Part shown: positions 17,092 through 27,411 of the stretch, piece by piece | Position numbering within the stretch: the first letter of the stretch is position 1 | How the letters are laid out: every line of letters begins with the position of its first letter | DNA from: Rhizobacter sp. AJA081-3 | GTDB lineage: Bacteria > Pseudomonadota > Gammaproteobacteria > Burkholderiales > Burkholderiaceae_C | NCBI RefSeq assembly: GCF_017795745.1 | Contig: NZ_CP059067.1 | Coordinates: 2,666,001-2,730,000 of the forward strand | Direction of reading: 5' to 3' | Length of the DNA stretch: 64,000 nucleotides | Notes under the pieces: model-generated | Seen by the model: only the letters and a program-made list of their open reading frames with translations | Told to the model about the DNA's origin: nothing | The model's database searches: none | Program-made: the position numbers and the translations under genes

Positions 17092-18093
17092 ATGAAGAAG
17101 GTGGTGTGGGGCGTCCTGAGCACGGCCCGGATCGGCATCGATCAGGTGCTGCCGGCCATGAAAGCCAGCCCCTTGATCGAGCTTCGCGCGATCGCTTCGC
17201 GCTCGCTGCCGGCGGCCCAGGCCGCGGCCCAGGCGCTGGGAATCCCGCTCGCCTACGGCTCGTACGAGGCGTTGCTCGCCGATCCCGAGATCGAAGCGGT
17301 CTACAACCCGCTGCCCAACCACCTGCACGTGCCGCTGACACTGCGGGCCGCCGCAGCCGGCAAGCACGTCCTGTGCGAAAAGCCGATCGCGTTGAGCGTG
17401 GAAGAAGCGGAGTCGTTGCGCGAAGCGGCGAGGCACGTGCGCATCGAGGAGGCGTTCATGGTGCGCCACCACCCGCAGTGGCAGCGCGTGCGCGAACTGG
17501 TGCGCAGCGGGTGCATCGGCACGCCGCGGGCCGTGCAAGTGTTCTTCTCCTACTTCAACGCCGATCCGGCGAACATCCGCAACCAGCCGTCCATCGGCGG
17601 CGGCGCGCTCTACGACATCGGCTGTTATGCCATCCTCAGCGGGCGCTACCTGTTCGAGGCCGAACCGCGGCGCGTGGTGGCGCTGGTGGACCGCGACCCC
17701 GCGCTCGGCACCGACCGCACGACCAGTGCCCTGCTCGACTTCGGCGATGGCCGACAGCTGGGCTTCACCGTCTCGACGCAGAGCTGCCCCTTCCAGCAGG
17801 TGCAGGTGGTCGGCACCCGCGGCCGCCTCGAACTGCGCATCCCGTTCAATGCGCCGCGCGGCGGCTCGATGTCCGTCGCGGTGGACGAAACAGGTGCCCT
17901 CGACGGCAGCAGCGTCCACCTCGAGACACTGCCTGCTGCCGACCAGTACCAGCTCGAGGCCGAGGCCTTTTCGCGCCTGGTGCGCGGCGAGACCGGGCCC
18001 CACTGGGGTCTGGATGACGCGATCGCGCAGCTGCGCGTCATCGATGCGCTGTGGCGCTCCGAGCGCAGCGAGCGCTGGGAAGCCGTGGCCTAG
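17092..18093 (+). CDS. Gfo/Idh/MocA-family NAD(P)-dependent oxidoreductase
   Basis: This is a 333-residue two-domain oxidoreductase acting on sugars, polyols or their derivatives. The Rossmann half begins KKVVWGVLSTARIGIDQVLP and contains YNPLPNHLH and the family hallmark CEKPIAL near residue 96 (catalytic-site Lys). The C-terminal beta-sheet half starts near GGGALYDIGCYAI. The start ATG 17092 follows AAGGAG; an upstream in-frame ATG at 17014 lies in the inverted repeat and is unlikely. The substrate cannot be told. The gene lies directly upstream of a two-component system and two sugar importers, suggesting a role with the imported sugar. Confidence 0.9.
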   Translation: MKKVVWGVLSTARIGIDQVLPAMKASPLIELRAIASRSLPAAQAAAQALGIPLAYGSYEALLADPEIEAVYNPLPNHLHVPLTLRAAAAGKHVLCEKPIALSVEEAESLREAARHVRIEEAFMVRHHPQWQRVRELVRSGCIGTPRAVQVFFSYFNADPANIRNQPSIGGGALYDIGCYAILSGRYLFEAEPRRVVALVDRDPALGTDRTTSALLDFGDGRQLGFTVSTQSCPFQQVQVVGTRGRLELRIPFNAPRGGSMSVAVDETGALDGSSVHLETLPAADQYQLEAEAFSRLVRGETGPHWGLDDAIAQLRVIDALWRSERSERWEAVA

Positions 18094-18126
18094 CCGCGGG
18101 CCGACACCCACCATGCGCAGGCCGAC

Positions 18127-18879
18127 ATGGACCGCATCCCACGCATCCTGATCGTCGACGACGACGTCGAGATCCGGCGCCTGACCAAGACGCTGTTGCA
18201 GGACTACGGCTTTCTCGTCACGGTTGCCGGCAACGGGCGCGAGATGGCCGCGGCGCTCAACGAGTGGCACGTCGACCTGATCGTGCTCGACGTGCTGATG
18301 CCCGGCCAGGACGGCTTCGCGCTGTGCCGCGAACTGCGTCATCGCAGCGAGATGCCGATCATCCTGCTGACCGCGCTGCGCGAGGAGTCGGATCGCATCG
18401 TCGGGCTGGAACTGGGCGCAGACGACTACCTGGTCAAACCCTTCAATCCGCGCGAACTGGTGGCGCGCATCCGTACCATCCTGCGCCGCGCCCGGGCGCG
18501 GCCGATCGAGCGGCCGCAGGAGACGCGCTTCGTCTATGGCTTCGCGGGATGGCAGTTGGATGCGGGGGCGCGCGACCTTCAGTCGCCGGACGGCACGCTG
18601 GTCACGCTGTCGGCGCGCGAGTTCTCGCTGCTGCTCGCCTTCCTCAGCCACCCTCGCTGCGCGCTGAGCCGCGACCGCCTCGCCGACACCGTGCGCGGCC
18701 AGGACTGCTCGCCTTTCGATCGCAGCATCGACATCCTGGTGTCGCGACTGCGCCGCAAGCTCGAGGACAGCCGCAAGGAGCCGACGCTGATCAAGACCAT
18801 CCGCGGCGAGGGCTACCAGTTCTGCGCCGAGGTGACCCGCCGCCCGGCCGACGCGGCGGCGGACACACTCGCCCTTTGA
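18127..18879 (+). CDS. OmpR-family response regulator
   Basis: This is a 250-residue regulator. The receiver domain has acidic pocket D11-D12-D13, phospho-acceptor D55 in VLDVLMPG and conserved Lys in VKPFNPREL. It is followed by a winged-helix DNA-binding domain (residues about 145-240) with FDRSIDILVSRLRRKLE and IRGEGYQF. It is encoded 7 bp before the histidine kinase gene. Its position just upstream of a GtsA-like importer recalls the GltR/GtrS arrangement that controls glucose uptake in Pseudomonas, so it probably regulates the transporters downstream. Confidence 0.93.
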   Translation: MDRIPRILIVDDDVEIRRLTKTLLQDYGFLVTVAGNGREMAAALNEWHVDLIVLDVLMPGQDGFALCRELRHRSEMPIILLTALREESDRIVGLELGADDYLVKPFNPRELVARIRTILRRARARPIERPQETRFVYGFAGWQLDAGARDLQSPDGTLVTLSAREFSLLLAFLSHPRCALSRDRLADTVRGQDCSPFDRSIDILVSRLRRKLEDSRKEPTLIKTIRGEGYQFCAEVTRRPADAAADTLAL

Positions 18880-18886
18880 GCCCGCG

Positions 18887-19945
18887 ATGCGGCGCTGGCC
18901 GGAGGCTCTTGCGTGCTGGGCGCCCCGCAGCCTGAGGGCGCGGCTGCTGTGGTGCATCGCCAGCGCCGTGGTGATGCTGCTGGTACTGACCGACTGGCTC
19001 GCCGGGCCGCTGCAGCGCAGCTTCGGTGCCGGCGTGTCGCTGTTGCTTGGCGCTGCAGCCATTCTCGTGCTCGCCGACTGGGCCGTCGCCCGCCTGATCG
19101 AGCCGGTTCGGGAGATGGCCCGCGTGATCGAGCAACAGGGCGTCGAAGACCCCGGCGGCCCGCTGCCCGAACGCGGCCCGCTGGAAGCGCGCGCGATGGC
19201 GCAGGCCTTCAACCGCCAGCGCGAGCGCATCGCCGACCTGCTGGATGATCAGAAGCGCATGCTGGCCGCGATCTCGCACGACTTGCGCACTCCCGCCACA
19301 CGCCTGCGTCTGCGCGTCGAGTTCGTGCGCGAGGATGCCGATCTGCAACGGTTGATGCTGCGCGACCTGGACGAAATGGATGCGATGCTGACCGAGGCGA
19401 TGACCTTCCTGGCCGACGACGTGCGCGGGGAGCCGCGCAAGCTGGTCGACCTGAGCGCGCTGCTGCAGGCCGTGTGCGACGACTATGCCGATGTCGGGCA
19501 GCCGGTCGCCTTCGCCGAACCGCCCCCGCTGCGTTTTCGCAGCGTGCCCACGCTGTTCGCCGCCGCCGGCCAGGAGCTGAGCTTCGCCAGCGAGCGCCGG
19601 GTGCGCCTGCAGTGCCGGCCGAACGCGCTGCGCCGTGCCGTCAACAACCTGATCGACAACGCGCTGAAGTACGGGTTCCGCGCCGATGTGCAACTGGACG
19701 CGGACGCGAAGCACGTGCGCATCGGCGTGCTCGACCGCGGCCCCGGCATCCCCTTGGCGGAGATCGACAAGGTGCTGCTGCCCTTCTACCGCATCGAGTC
19801 GTCGCGCCAACGCAGTACCGGCGGCATGGGCCTGGGGCTGGCGATCGTCAAGACGGTGGCCGACGCGCACCGAGGACGCATCGAGTTGTGCAACCGCGCC
19901 GAGGGCGGCCTGCTCGCCACGCTGGAGCTGCCGCGCGAAGTCTGA
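18887..19945 (+). CDS. Sensor histidine kinase with minimal periplasmic loop
   Basis: This is a 352-residue membrane kinase. The two predicted helices (about 18-37 and 47-66) are separated by only about ten residues, so there is almost no periplasmic sensor. A HAMP-like linker (IEPVREMARVIEQ) precedes the phospho-acceptor H131 in AAISHDLRTPATRLR. The ATPase has the N box NNLIDNALKYG, G1 DRGPGIP and G2 GGMGLGLAIVK. It probably senses something within or at the membrane, or acts through a transporter or binding protein. It is the partner of the OmpR-type regulator just upstream. Confidence 0.92.
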   Translation: MRRWPEALACWAPRSLRARLLWCIASAVVMLLVLTDWLAGPLQRSFGAGVSLLLGAAAILVLADWAVARLIEPVREMARVIEQQGVEDPGGPLPERGPLEARAMAQAFNRQRERIADLLDDQKRMLAAISHDLRTPATRLRLRVEFVREDADLQRLMLRDLDEMDAMLTEAMTFLADDVRGEPRKLVDLSALLQAVCDDYADVGQPVAFAEPPPLRFRSVPTLFAAAGQELSFASERRVRLQCRPNALRRAVNNLIDNALKYGFRADVQLDADAKHVRIGVLDRGPGIPLAEIDKVLLPFYRIESSRQRSTGGMGLGLAIVKTVADAHRGRIELCNRAEGGLLATLELPREV

Positions 19946-20125
19946 CGCGGGACTGCGTTCGAAGTTCGACGCGCGGATCGATCTGATGCGCCATGCTGCG
20001 CCGCGACATTTGTATCGCTGCGTAGCGATGCGCTCTGGCGCTCGACCAGCGTTACGTCGCCAGCCGCACGGCGCACGCGCGCGCTGCCAGCATCGCGCCG
20101 CGGACCAACGACGAGGAGACACGCC

Positions 20126-21394
20126 GTGCACCACATCCGACTCAGCATCACCTGCCTGGCGCTGGCCACCGGGGCGTTGAGCGCCCTGCCCGCCCTGGCC
20201 GGGCCGCCCACCGTGGAGGTGCTCCACTTCATGACCTCGGGCGGGCAGGCCAAGGGCATGAAGTCGCTCAAGGACGACCTCGAGGCCCAGGGGGGCAAGT
20301 GGGTCGATACGCCAGTGGGTGGCGGCAACAGCGAGGACGCACTCGCCAAGCTGCGCACGCGCGTGATGGGCGGCGACGCACCCTCGTCGGTGCAGCTCAA
20401 GGGGCCGCTTATCCAGGAGTGGGGTGCGCTCGGCGTGCTGCAGCCGATCGACGACGTCGCCACCGCCGGCCGCTGGGAGCAGGCGCTGCCGAAGCTGGTC
20501 TCCGACACCATGAAGTACAAGGGCCAGTGGGTTGCCGCGCCGGTGAACATCCACCGCCTCGACTGGATGTACGCCAACCCGGCGGTGCTGAGCAAGGTCG
20601 GCATCAGGATGCCGGCGACGTGGGAGGAGTTCGACGCCGCGGCCGACAAGCTCAAGGCCGCCGGCATCACGCCGCTGGCCCATGGCGGGCAGGCCTGGCA
20701 GGACGCCTCGCTGTTCGAGATCGTCGTGGCCAGCGTCGGTGGGCCCGCGTTCCACCGCAAGGCGCTGGTCGAACTCGACAACGCCGCGCTCACCGGCCCG
20801 ACGATGAAGCAGGTGTTCGACCGCATGCGCAAGCTGCGCGGCTACGTCGATGCGAACTTCTCCGGTCGCGACTGGAACGTCGCGACCAACATGATCATCA
20901 ACGGCCAGGCCGGCTTCCAGCTGATGGGCGACTGGGTCAAGGGCGACATGAGCGCCGCCGGCAAGCTGCCCGGCCGCGACTACGTCTGCGCCAACCCGCC
21001 CGGCCACGGCGGCGGCAGTTTCCTGTTCATCGTCGACAGCTTCGCGATGTTCAAGTCGAAGAACCCCGACGTGCTGGCCGGCCAGAAGCTGTTCGGCAAG
21101 CTGATGATGGAGCCGCGGTTCCAGGAGAACTTCAACCTGGCCAAGGGCTCGATCCCGGTGCGCAACGACATGAAGCTCGACAAGTTCGACGCCTGCGCCC
21201 TGGCCGCACGCGACCAGATGGACAAGTCGATCAAGGGCGGCGGCTTCAATCCCTCGGCGATCCACGACATGGCGGTGGCCAGCGCGGTGCGCGGCGCGAT
21301 GACCGACGTGGCGACCAAGCACTTCAACTCGTCGATCTCGTCGGACGAGGCGGTGCAGCTGCTCGCCAGGTCCATCAAGCAGGCGCGCGAGTGA
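20126..21394 (+). CDS. gtsA: Sugar ABC importer binding protein, GtsA-like
   Basis: This is a periplasmic CUT1 solute-binding protein (422 residues) with a signal peptide ending SALPALAG. The segments EVLHFMTSGGQAKGM, SVQLKGPLIQEWG, APVNIHRLDWMY, PLAHGGQAWQD and GSIPVRNDMKLDKF correspond to the Pseudomonas glucose/mannose-binding protein GtsA as I recall it. The start GTG 20126 follows GAGGAG. The last codons overlap the permease start (GTGA). Glucose or a related hexose is the likely ligand. It is the first gene of a long transport operon; 19946-20125 upstream holds only a weak hairpin at 20014-20029. Confidence 0.9.
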   Translation: MHHIRLSITCLALATGALSALPALAGPPTVEVLHFMTSGGQAKGMKSLKDDLEAQGGKWVDTPVGGGNSEDALAKLRTRVMGGDAPSSVQLKGPLIQEWGALGVLQPIDDVATAGRWEQALPKLVSDTMKYKGQWVAAPVNIHRLDWMYANPAVLSKVGIRMPATWEEFDAAADKLKAAGITPLAHGGQAWQDASLFEIVVASVGGPAFHRKALVELDNAALTGPTMKQVFDRMRKLRGYVDANFSGRDWNVATNMIINGQAGFQLMGDWVKGDMSAAGKLPGRDYVCANPPGHGGGSFLFIVDSFAMFKSKNPDVLAGQKLFGKLMMEPRFQENFNLAKGSIPVRNDMKLDKFDACALAARDQMDKSIKGGGFNPSAIHDMAVASAVRGAMTDVATKHFNSSISSDEAVQLLARSIKQARE

Positions 21395-22275
21395 TCCGAG
21401 CGGCCCTCGGCCGGCACCTGTCGGCGCTGATCCTGGCGCCCACGGCTGCGGCCACGCTGGTGTTCGTCTACGGCTTCATCGCCTGGACGGCCTACATGTC
21501 GTTCACCGGCTCGCGAATGATGCCGGTGTACGAACTGATCGGCTTCGACGCGTACACGCGGCTGTGGGAGATGGAGCGCTGGAACGTCTCCATCGTCAAC
21601 CTGCTGATCTTCGGCAGCCTGTTCGTCGGGCTCGGCCTGGTCACCGGGCTGATGCTGGCCATCCTGCTCGACCAGCGCATCCGTGCCGAAGGCCTGCTGC
21701 GGACGGTCTACCTGTACCCGATGGCGCTGAGCTTCATCGTCACCGGCACGGTGTGGAAGTGGCTGCTCAACCCCGGCATCGGGCTGGAGCGTGGCATGCA
21801 CCAGCTCGGCTGGGAGAGCTTCCGCTTCGGCTGGATCGTCGACCCGGACCTGGCCATCTACACCATCGTCATCGCCGGCGTGTGGCAGAGCTCGGGCCTG
21901 GTGCTGGCGATCTTCCTGGCCGCGCTGCGCGGCGTCGACCAGGACGTGGTCAAGGCCGCGTTCATGGACGGCGCCAGTACGCTGCAGATCTACTGGGGCA
22001 TCGTGCTGCCGTCGATCCGGCCGGCGTTCTTCTCGGCCGTGATCGTGCTCACCCACCTGGCCGTGAAGAGCTTCGACCTCGTCGTCGCGATGACCAACGG
22101 CGGCCCCGGCTACGCCACCGACCTGCCGGCGATCTTCATGTACTCGATGAGCTTCCAGCGCAACAACATCGCGGTCGGCTCGGCCACCGCGATGATGATG
22201 CTGTGCACGGTGATGGCGATCATCGTGCCCTACCTGTACTCCGAGCTGCGCCCGGCCAGGAGCGCCCATGGCTGA
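21391..22275 (+). CDS. gtsB: Sugar ABC importer permease 1 (CUT1)
   Basis: This is a 294-residue inner-membrane permease with six predicted helices. The EAA-type loop that contacts the ATPase reads AAFMDGASTLQIYWGIVLPSI. The start GTG 21391 overlaps the binding-protein stop by 4 bases. It forms the membrane channel with the second permease encoded immediately downstream, whose start it overlaps by 8 bases. Confidence 0.92.
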   Translation: MIRAALGRHLSALILAPTAAATLVFVYGFIAWTAYMSFTGSRMMPVYELIGFDAYTRLWEMERWNVSIVNLLIFGSLFVGLGLVTGLMLAILLDQRIRAEGLLRTVYLYPMALSFIVTGTVWKWLLNPGIGLERGMHQLGWESFRFGWIVDPDLAIYTIVIAGVWQSSGLVLAIFLAALRGVDQDVVKAAFMDGASTLQIYWGIVLPSIRPAFFSAVIVLTHLAVKSFDLVVAMTNGGPGYATDLPAIFMYSMSFQRNNIAVGSATAMMMLCTVMAIIVPYLYSELRPARSAHG

Positions 22276-23179
22276 GGCCGCACTCGAACTGCGCGACGGC
22301 CGCTGGGCACCGGCCATCGCCGCGCAGCGAAAGCTGCGCATCGGCCGCGTGCTGCTCTATGCGGTGCTGACGCTGTTCGCGCTGTACTACCTCGCGCCGT
22401 TGTACGTGATGATCGCCACCTCGCTGAAGTCGGCCGAGGAACTCCGCGAGGCCTCAATCTTTGCGCTGCCGCACGCCGCGCAGCTCGACACCTGGCGCCA
22501 TGCCTGGAGCGAGGTCTGCATCAGCGTCAGCTGCGGCGGCATGCGGCCCTACTTCGTCAACTCGCTGGTGGTGGTGGTGCCGGCGGTGCTGATCTCCACG
22601 CTGATCGGCGCGATCAACGGCTACGCGCTGGCCGCGTGGCGCTTCCCGGGCTCGAACCTGCTGTTCGGCCTGCTGCTGTTCAGCTGCTTCATCCCCTTCC
22701 AGGCGATCATCCTGCCGTTGGCGCAGCTGCTCGGCGCGCTCGGCCTGGCCAGCACGGGGACCGGACTGGCGCTGACCTACATCGTCTACGGCCTGGGCTT
22801 CACGACGCTGTTCTTCCGCAACTTCTACGTCACCGTGCCGCGCGAGCTGGTGCGGGCGGCGACGATCGACGGCGCCGGCTTCTTCGCCATCTTCTGGCAC
22901 ATCATGCTGCCGCTGTCGCTGCCGACCATCGTGGTCACGCTGATCTGGCAGTTCACGCAGATCTGGAACGACTTCCTGTTCGCCGTGACGCTGACCAACG
23001 GCGCCGGCCAGACGGCCACCGTCGCTCTGGGCAACCTCGTCAAGACCTCGCAGGCCACCAAGCGCTACGACGTCGAGATGGCCGCGGCCATCATCACCGG
23101 GCTGCCCACCCTGCTGGTGTTCCTGCTGGCGGGCAAGTACTTCGTGCGCGGGCTGACCGCGGGCGCGGTGAAAGGCTGA
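22268..23179 (+). CDS. gtsC: Sugar ABC importer permease 2 (CUT1)
   Basis: This is a 303-residue permease with about six helices and the coupling loop RAATIDGAGFFAIFWHIMLPLS. The N-terminus is cytoplasmic, followed by VLLYAVLTLFALYYLAPLYVMI. It is the heterodimer partner of the upstream permease. Start ATG 22268 lies inside the previous gene's last codons, and the ATPase gene follows after 4 bp. Confidence 0.92.
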   Translation: MAEAALELRDGRWAPAIAAQRKLRIGRVLLYAVLTLFALYYLAPLYVMIATSLKSAEELREASIFALPHAAQLDTWRHAWSEVCISVSCGGMRPYFVNSLVVVVPAVLISTLIGAINGYALAAWRFPGSNLLFGLLLFSCFIPFQAIILPLAQLLGALGLASTGTGLALTYIVYGLGFTTLFFRNFYVTVPRELVRAATIDGAGFFAIFWHIMLPLSLPTIVVTLIWQFTQIWNDFLFAVTLTNGAGQTATVALGNLVKTSQATKRYDVEMAAAIITGLPTLLVFLLAGKYFVRGLTAGAVKG

Positions 23180-23183
23180 CCAC

Positions 23184-24296
23184 GTGGCGTCGCTCGAGCT
23201 CATCGATGTGTCCAAGAGCTATGGCCGCGCGGAGGCGGTGCGCAAGGTGTCGCTGCGCGTCGGCGACGGCGAGTTCCTGGTGCTGGTCGGCCCCTCGGGC
23301 TGCGGCAAGAGCACGCTGCTGAATCTGATCGCCGGACTGGAGCACACCAGCAGCGGCGAGATCCGCATCGACGCACGGCGCGTCAACGAGGTGCACCCGA
23401 AGGACCGCGACATCGCGATGGTGTTCCAGTCGTATGCGCTCTATCCGAACATGACGGTCGAGCGCAACATCACTTTCGGGCTGCGCGCGCGCGGCGTGCC
23501 GCGCGAGGTGCGCGAGCAGGCGCTGCGCAAGGTGGCGGCGATCCTGCAGATCGAGCCGCTGCTCGAGCGCAAGCCCGCCCAGCTCTCCGGCGGCCAGCGG
23601 CAGCGTGTCGCGATGGGGCGGGCCATGGTGCGCGACCCGTCGATCTTCCTGTTCGACGAACCGCTGTCGAACCTTGACGCCAAGCTGCGCCTGGAGATGC
23701 GCACCGAGATCAAGCGACTGCACCAGCGCCTGGGAACCTCGGCCGTCTACGTGACGCACGACCAGATCGAGGCGATGACCCTGGCCACGCGCATCGCGGT
23801 GATGCGCGACGGCGTGCTCCAGCAATGTGCCGACCCGCGCACCGTGTTCGAGTCGCCGGCCAACATGTTCGTGGCCGACTTCATGGGCTCGCCGCCGATG
23901 AACTTCGCGCCCGCCACGCTGGTGCAGCAGGACGGCGGGCTCGGCGTCCACCTGCCGCGGCTGGGCCAGCCGGCGCTGTACGTGCCGCTGCCGCAGGCGC
24001 CGCAGCGTTATGCCGACTGGCTGGGGCGCGACGTGGTGTTCGGCGTGCGGCCGGAGCATCTGACTGCGCCACGCCCTGGCGCCGCCGCCACGGCAGAGCG
24101 CGCCGTGCTGGACTGCCGCATCGACGTGGTCGAGCCGACCGGCACCGACACGATGGTGTTCTTCACGCTGGGCGCCGTCGACATGGTGGCCCGCATCGAC
24201 GCACACACCTCGGTGCGACCGGGCGACGTCCTGCGCCTGGAGGTCGACGCGGCGCGCACCAGCCTGTTCGATCCGCGCACCGGCCAGCGCATCTGA
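23184..24296 (+). CDS. Sugar ABC importer ATPase, MalK/UgpC type
   Basis: This is a 370-residue CUT1 ATPase. Walker A is GPSGCGKST, Q-loop VFQSYALYPNMTV, signature LSGGQRQRVAMGRA, Walker B IFLFDEPLSNLD and switch His in YVTHDQIEAM. A C-terminal TOBE regulatory domain (from about residue 240) contains VFGVRPEHL. The start is GTG 23184. It energises the GtsABC-like permeases. Such ATPases can serve several CUT1 systems. Confidence 0.93.
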   Translation: MASLELIDVSKSYGRAEAVRKVSLRVGDGEFLVLVGPSGCGKSTLLNLIAGLEHTSSGEIRIDARRVNEVHPKDRDIAMVFQSYALYPNMTVERNITFGLRARGVPREVREQALRKVAAILQIEPLLERKPAQLSGGQRQRVAMGRAMVRDPSIFLFDEPLSNLDAKLRLEMRTEIKRLHQRLGTSAVYVTHDQIEAMTLATRIAVMRDGVLQQCADPRTVFESPANMFVADFMGSPPMNFAPATLVQQDGGLGVHLPRLGQPALYVPLPQAPQRYADWLGRDVVFGVRPEHLTAPRPGAAATAERAVLDCRIDVVEPTGTDTMVFFTLGAVDMVARIDAHTSVRPGDVLRLEVDAARTSLFDPRTGQRI

Positions 24297-24356
24297 GATT
24301 TCCCAAGGCATGAGGACTTCGCCGCATGCCAAACCACGTGAGAAGAGGAGACTGAG

Positions 24357-25349
24357 ATGAAGACGACGATGTGGAAGATGACGGGCGTTGCACTGCTGGC
24401 TCTCGCGGCAGCTACGCCGGGATGGGCGCAGAAGAAGACGCTGGCGGTGGTGGTCAAGGGGCTGGACAACCCCTTCTTCACCGTGCTGGGCGACGGCTGC
24501 GCACTGTGGAACAAGCAGAACCCGAGCTCCGAGTACACCTGCCTCTACACCGGCCCGGCCTCGAGTGCCGACGAGGCCGGCGAGGTGCAGATCGTCGAGG
24601 ACCTGATCAACAAGGGCGTGGCCGGCATCGCCATCTCGCCGTCCAACGCACCGGCGATGGCCAACATGCTCAAGGCCAAGAAGCCGAAGATGCCGATCAT
24701 GACGATCGACGCCGATCTCGCCGCCGCCGACCGCGCGCTGCGCAAGACCTACCTGGGCACCAACAACTACGACATGGGCGTGCTGATGGCCGGGCACCTG
24801 AAGCAGCACAAGCCCAAGGGCGGCAGCGTCTGCCTGCAGCTGGGCAACGTGGCGGCCGACAACATCAACGCGCGTGCCGCCGGCTTCCGCGACACGATCA
24901 GCGGCAAGAAGGGCATCGACCGGCTCAAGGGCGAAGGCGGCTGGACCGAGATCGCCGGCTGCCCGGTGTTCACCAACGACCAGATCGACCTGGCCAACCA
25001 GCAGATGGCCGACGTGTTCACCAAGAACCCGAAGCTCGACGCCTTCATCCTGATCGGCGGCTGGGCACAGTTCGGCCCGCAGGCCTATGCGCAGGTGACC
25101 GACCAGGTGATGCCGCGCCTGAAGTCCAAGGAGCTGGTGATCATCGCCGGCGACACGCTGCCGCCGCAGCTCGACGCACTGAAGGCCGGCCGCAGCCATG
25201 GGCAGATCGGCCAGCGCCCGTTCGAGATGGGGCTGCGCGCGCCGGCGGTGCTGATCGACCTGATCAACGGCAAGCAGGTGGCCGACCCGCTGTACACCGG
25301 CCTGGACGAGTGCACGGCCTCCAACCTGGGCAAGTGCCCCGCGAAGTGA
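24357..25349 (+). CDS. Sugar ABC importer binding protein (CUT2, FrcB/RbsB-like)
   Basis: This is a 330-residue periplasmic binding protein with a signal peptide ending ATPGWAQ and a mature start KKTLAVVVKGLDNPFFTVL. The type I periplasmic fold shows GIAISPSNAPAMANML and LIGGWAQFGPQAYAQV. Cysteines in CTASNLGKCP near the C-terminus and in the N-terminal half (GDGCALW, EYTCLY) could form disulphides. RBS GAAGAGGAG precedes ATG 24357. It is encoded 60 bp after the CUT1 ATPase, so a second, different importer follows in the same direction. Confidence 0.9.
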   Translation: MKTTMWKMTGVALLALAAATPGWAQKKTLAVVVKGLDNPFFTVLGDGCALWNKQNPSSEYTCLYTGPASSADEAGEVQIVEDLINKGVAGIAISPSNAPAMANMLKAKKPKMPIMTIDADLAAADRALRKTYLGTNNYDMGVLMAGHLKQHKPKGGSVCLQLGNVAADNINARAAGFRDTISGKKGIDRLKGEGGWTEIAGCPVFTNDQIDLANQQMADVFTKNPKLDAFILIGGWAQFGPQAYAQVTDQVMPRLKSKELVIIAGDTLPPQLDALKAGRSHGQIGQRPFEMGLRAPAVLIDLINGKQVADPLYTGLDECTASNLGKCPAK

Positions 25350-25411
25350 CGCCGCAGTCCAGGGCGCCTGCGGGCACCCCGGCGGCCTGTCCGACCGAAC
25401 CAACGAAGCGC

Positions 25412-26148
<737 letters not shown>

Positions 26149-26152
<4 letters not shown>

Positions 26153-27213
26153 ACACACCGAATCCCACCGGCAGCCAGGCCGGCATCGCCGACACCACGC
26201 TGGCCCGTGCCATCGCCGAGCGCTCGCACGGCAGCCGGCTGGCCTGGCTGGCCGGCCAGCAGACCTTCTGGGTGACGCTGGCCGCGCTGCTCGCCTTCGC
26301 CGGGCTCACGCTGGCCAGCGACGTGTTCGCCACGCAGCAGAACCTGTTCAACGTGGCGCGCAATTTCGCCTTCGTGGCGATCATCGCCATCGGCATGACG
26401 GCGGTGATCGTCACCGGCGGCATCGACCTGTCGGTCGGTGCGGTGCTGGTGCTCTCCGGCATGGTCACCGGCATGGCGATGAACTCCGGCATGTCGATCT
26501 GGCTGGCGGTGCCGCTGGGCCTCGCGGCGGCACTGGCGGTGGGCGCGTTCAACGGCGTGATGATCGCCTACGTCGGCGTGCCACCCTTCGTGGTGACGCT
26601 GGGCATGCTCTCGATCGCGCGCAGCCTGGCGATGGTGCTGTCCGACAACCGCATGGTCTATTCCTTCGGGCCCGACCAGCCGGCGCTGCTGGCGCTCGGC
26701 GGCGGCTTCCTCGAACTGGTGCTGCCCTTCGTCGACCCGATCCGCATTCCCAACCCGCTGATCTTCATGCTCGTGCTGATGGTGTGCACCAGCCTGGCCT
26801 TCCGCTGGTCGCGCTGGGGCCGCTACCTGTTCGCCATCGGCGGCAACGAACGCGCCGCCACGCTGACCGGCGTGCCGGTGAAGCGGGTCAAGGTCGGCGT
26901 CTACATGTTCTGCGCGTTGTGCGCCGGGCTGACCGGGGTGCTCGAGGTCGGCTGGCTCGGCACCATCACGACCGGGCTCGGGCAGGGCATGGAACTTACC
27001 GTCATCGCCGCGGCGGTGATCGGCGGCGCCAACCTCTCCGGCGGCATCGGCTCGGCCTTCGGCGCCGTCGTCGGCGCGGCGCTGATCGAGGTGATCCGCA
27101 ACAGCCTGACGCTGCTGGGCATCAGTACCTTCTGGCAAGGCACCTTCGTCGGCACCTTCATCGTCATCGCCGTGCTGTTCGACCGGCTGCGTTCGCGCAG
27201 CGCCAACGAATGA
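26149..27213 (+). CDS. Sugar ABC importer permease (CUT2, FrcC-like)
   Basis: This is a 354-residue inner-membrane permease with roughly ten helices and the CUT2 hallmarks VIVTGGIDLSVGAVLVLSG and AAAVIGGANLSGGIGSAFGA. It is coupled to the ATPase gene by a 4-bp overlap. It is the last gene before a strong intrinsic terminator, so the transport operon ends here. Confidence 0.93.
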
Positions 27214-27356
27214 AGCCAGCCCCACCCAACGACACGACGCGAATGAGCGCACATCAGTTGTCTCCATGATGCCCGCCGCCCGCGGTGACAGATGCCCGCG
27301 CGCGCGTGCATCGAAGGTCCGCAGGCGCAGTCCTTTGGGTCTGATCGGCATCCCTT

Positions 27357-27384
27357 GGGCCCACCGTTGCGTGGGCCCTTTTTT
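27357..27384 (+). terminator. Rho-independent terminator of the transport operon
   Basis: GGGCCCAC (27357-27364) pairs perfectly with GTGGGCCC (27371-27378) around a 6-base loop, and six Ts follow (27379-27384). It is a textbook intrinsic terminator lying between the CUT2 permease and the SDR gene. Confidence 0.9.
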
Positions 27385-27411
27385 GACTTGACCCCCTGCG
27401 GAGGCTTCGTC

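Noticed and set aside
20014-20029. Small hairpin ATCGCT-GCGT-AGCGAT upstream of gtsA
   Set aside because: Only six base pairs, no T-tract and no conserved riboswitch features; not worth calling.
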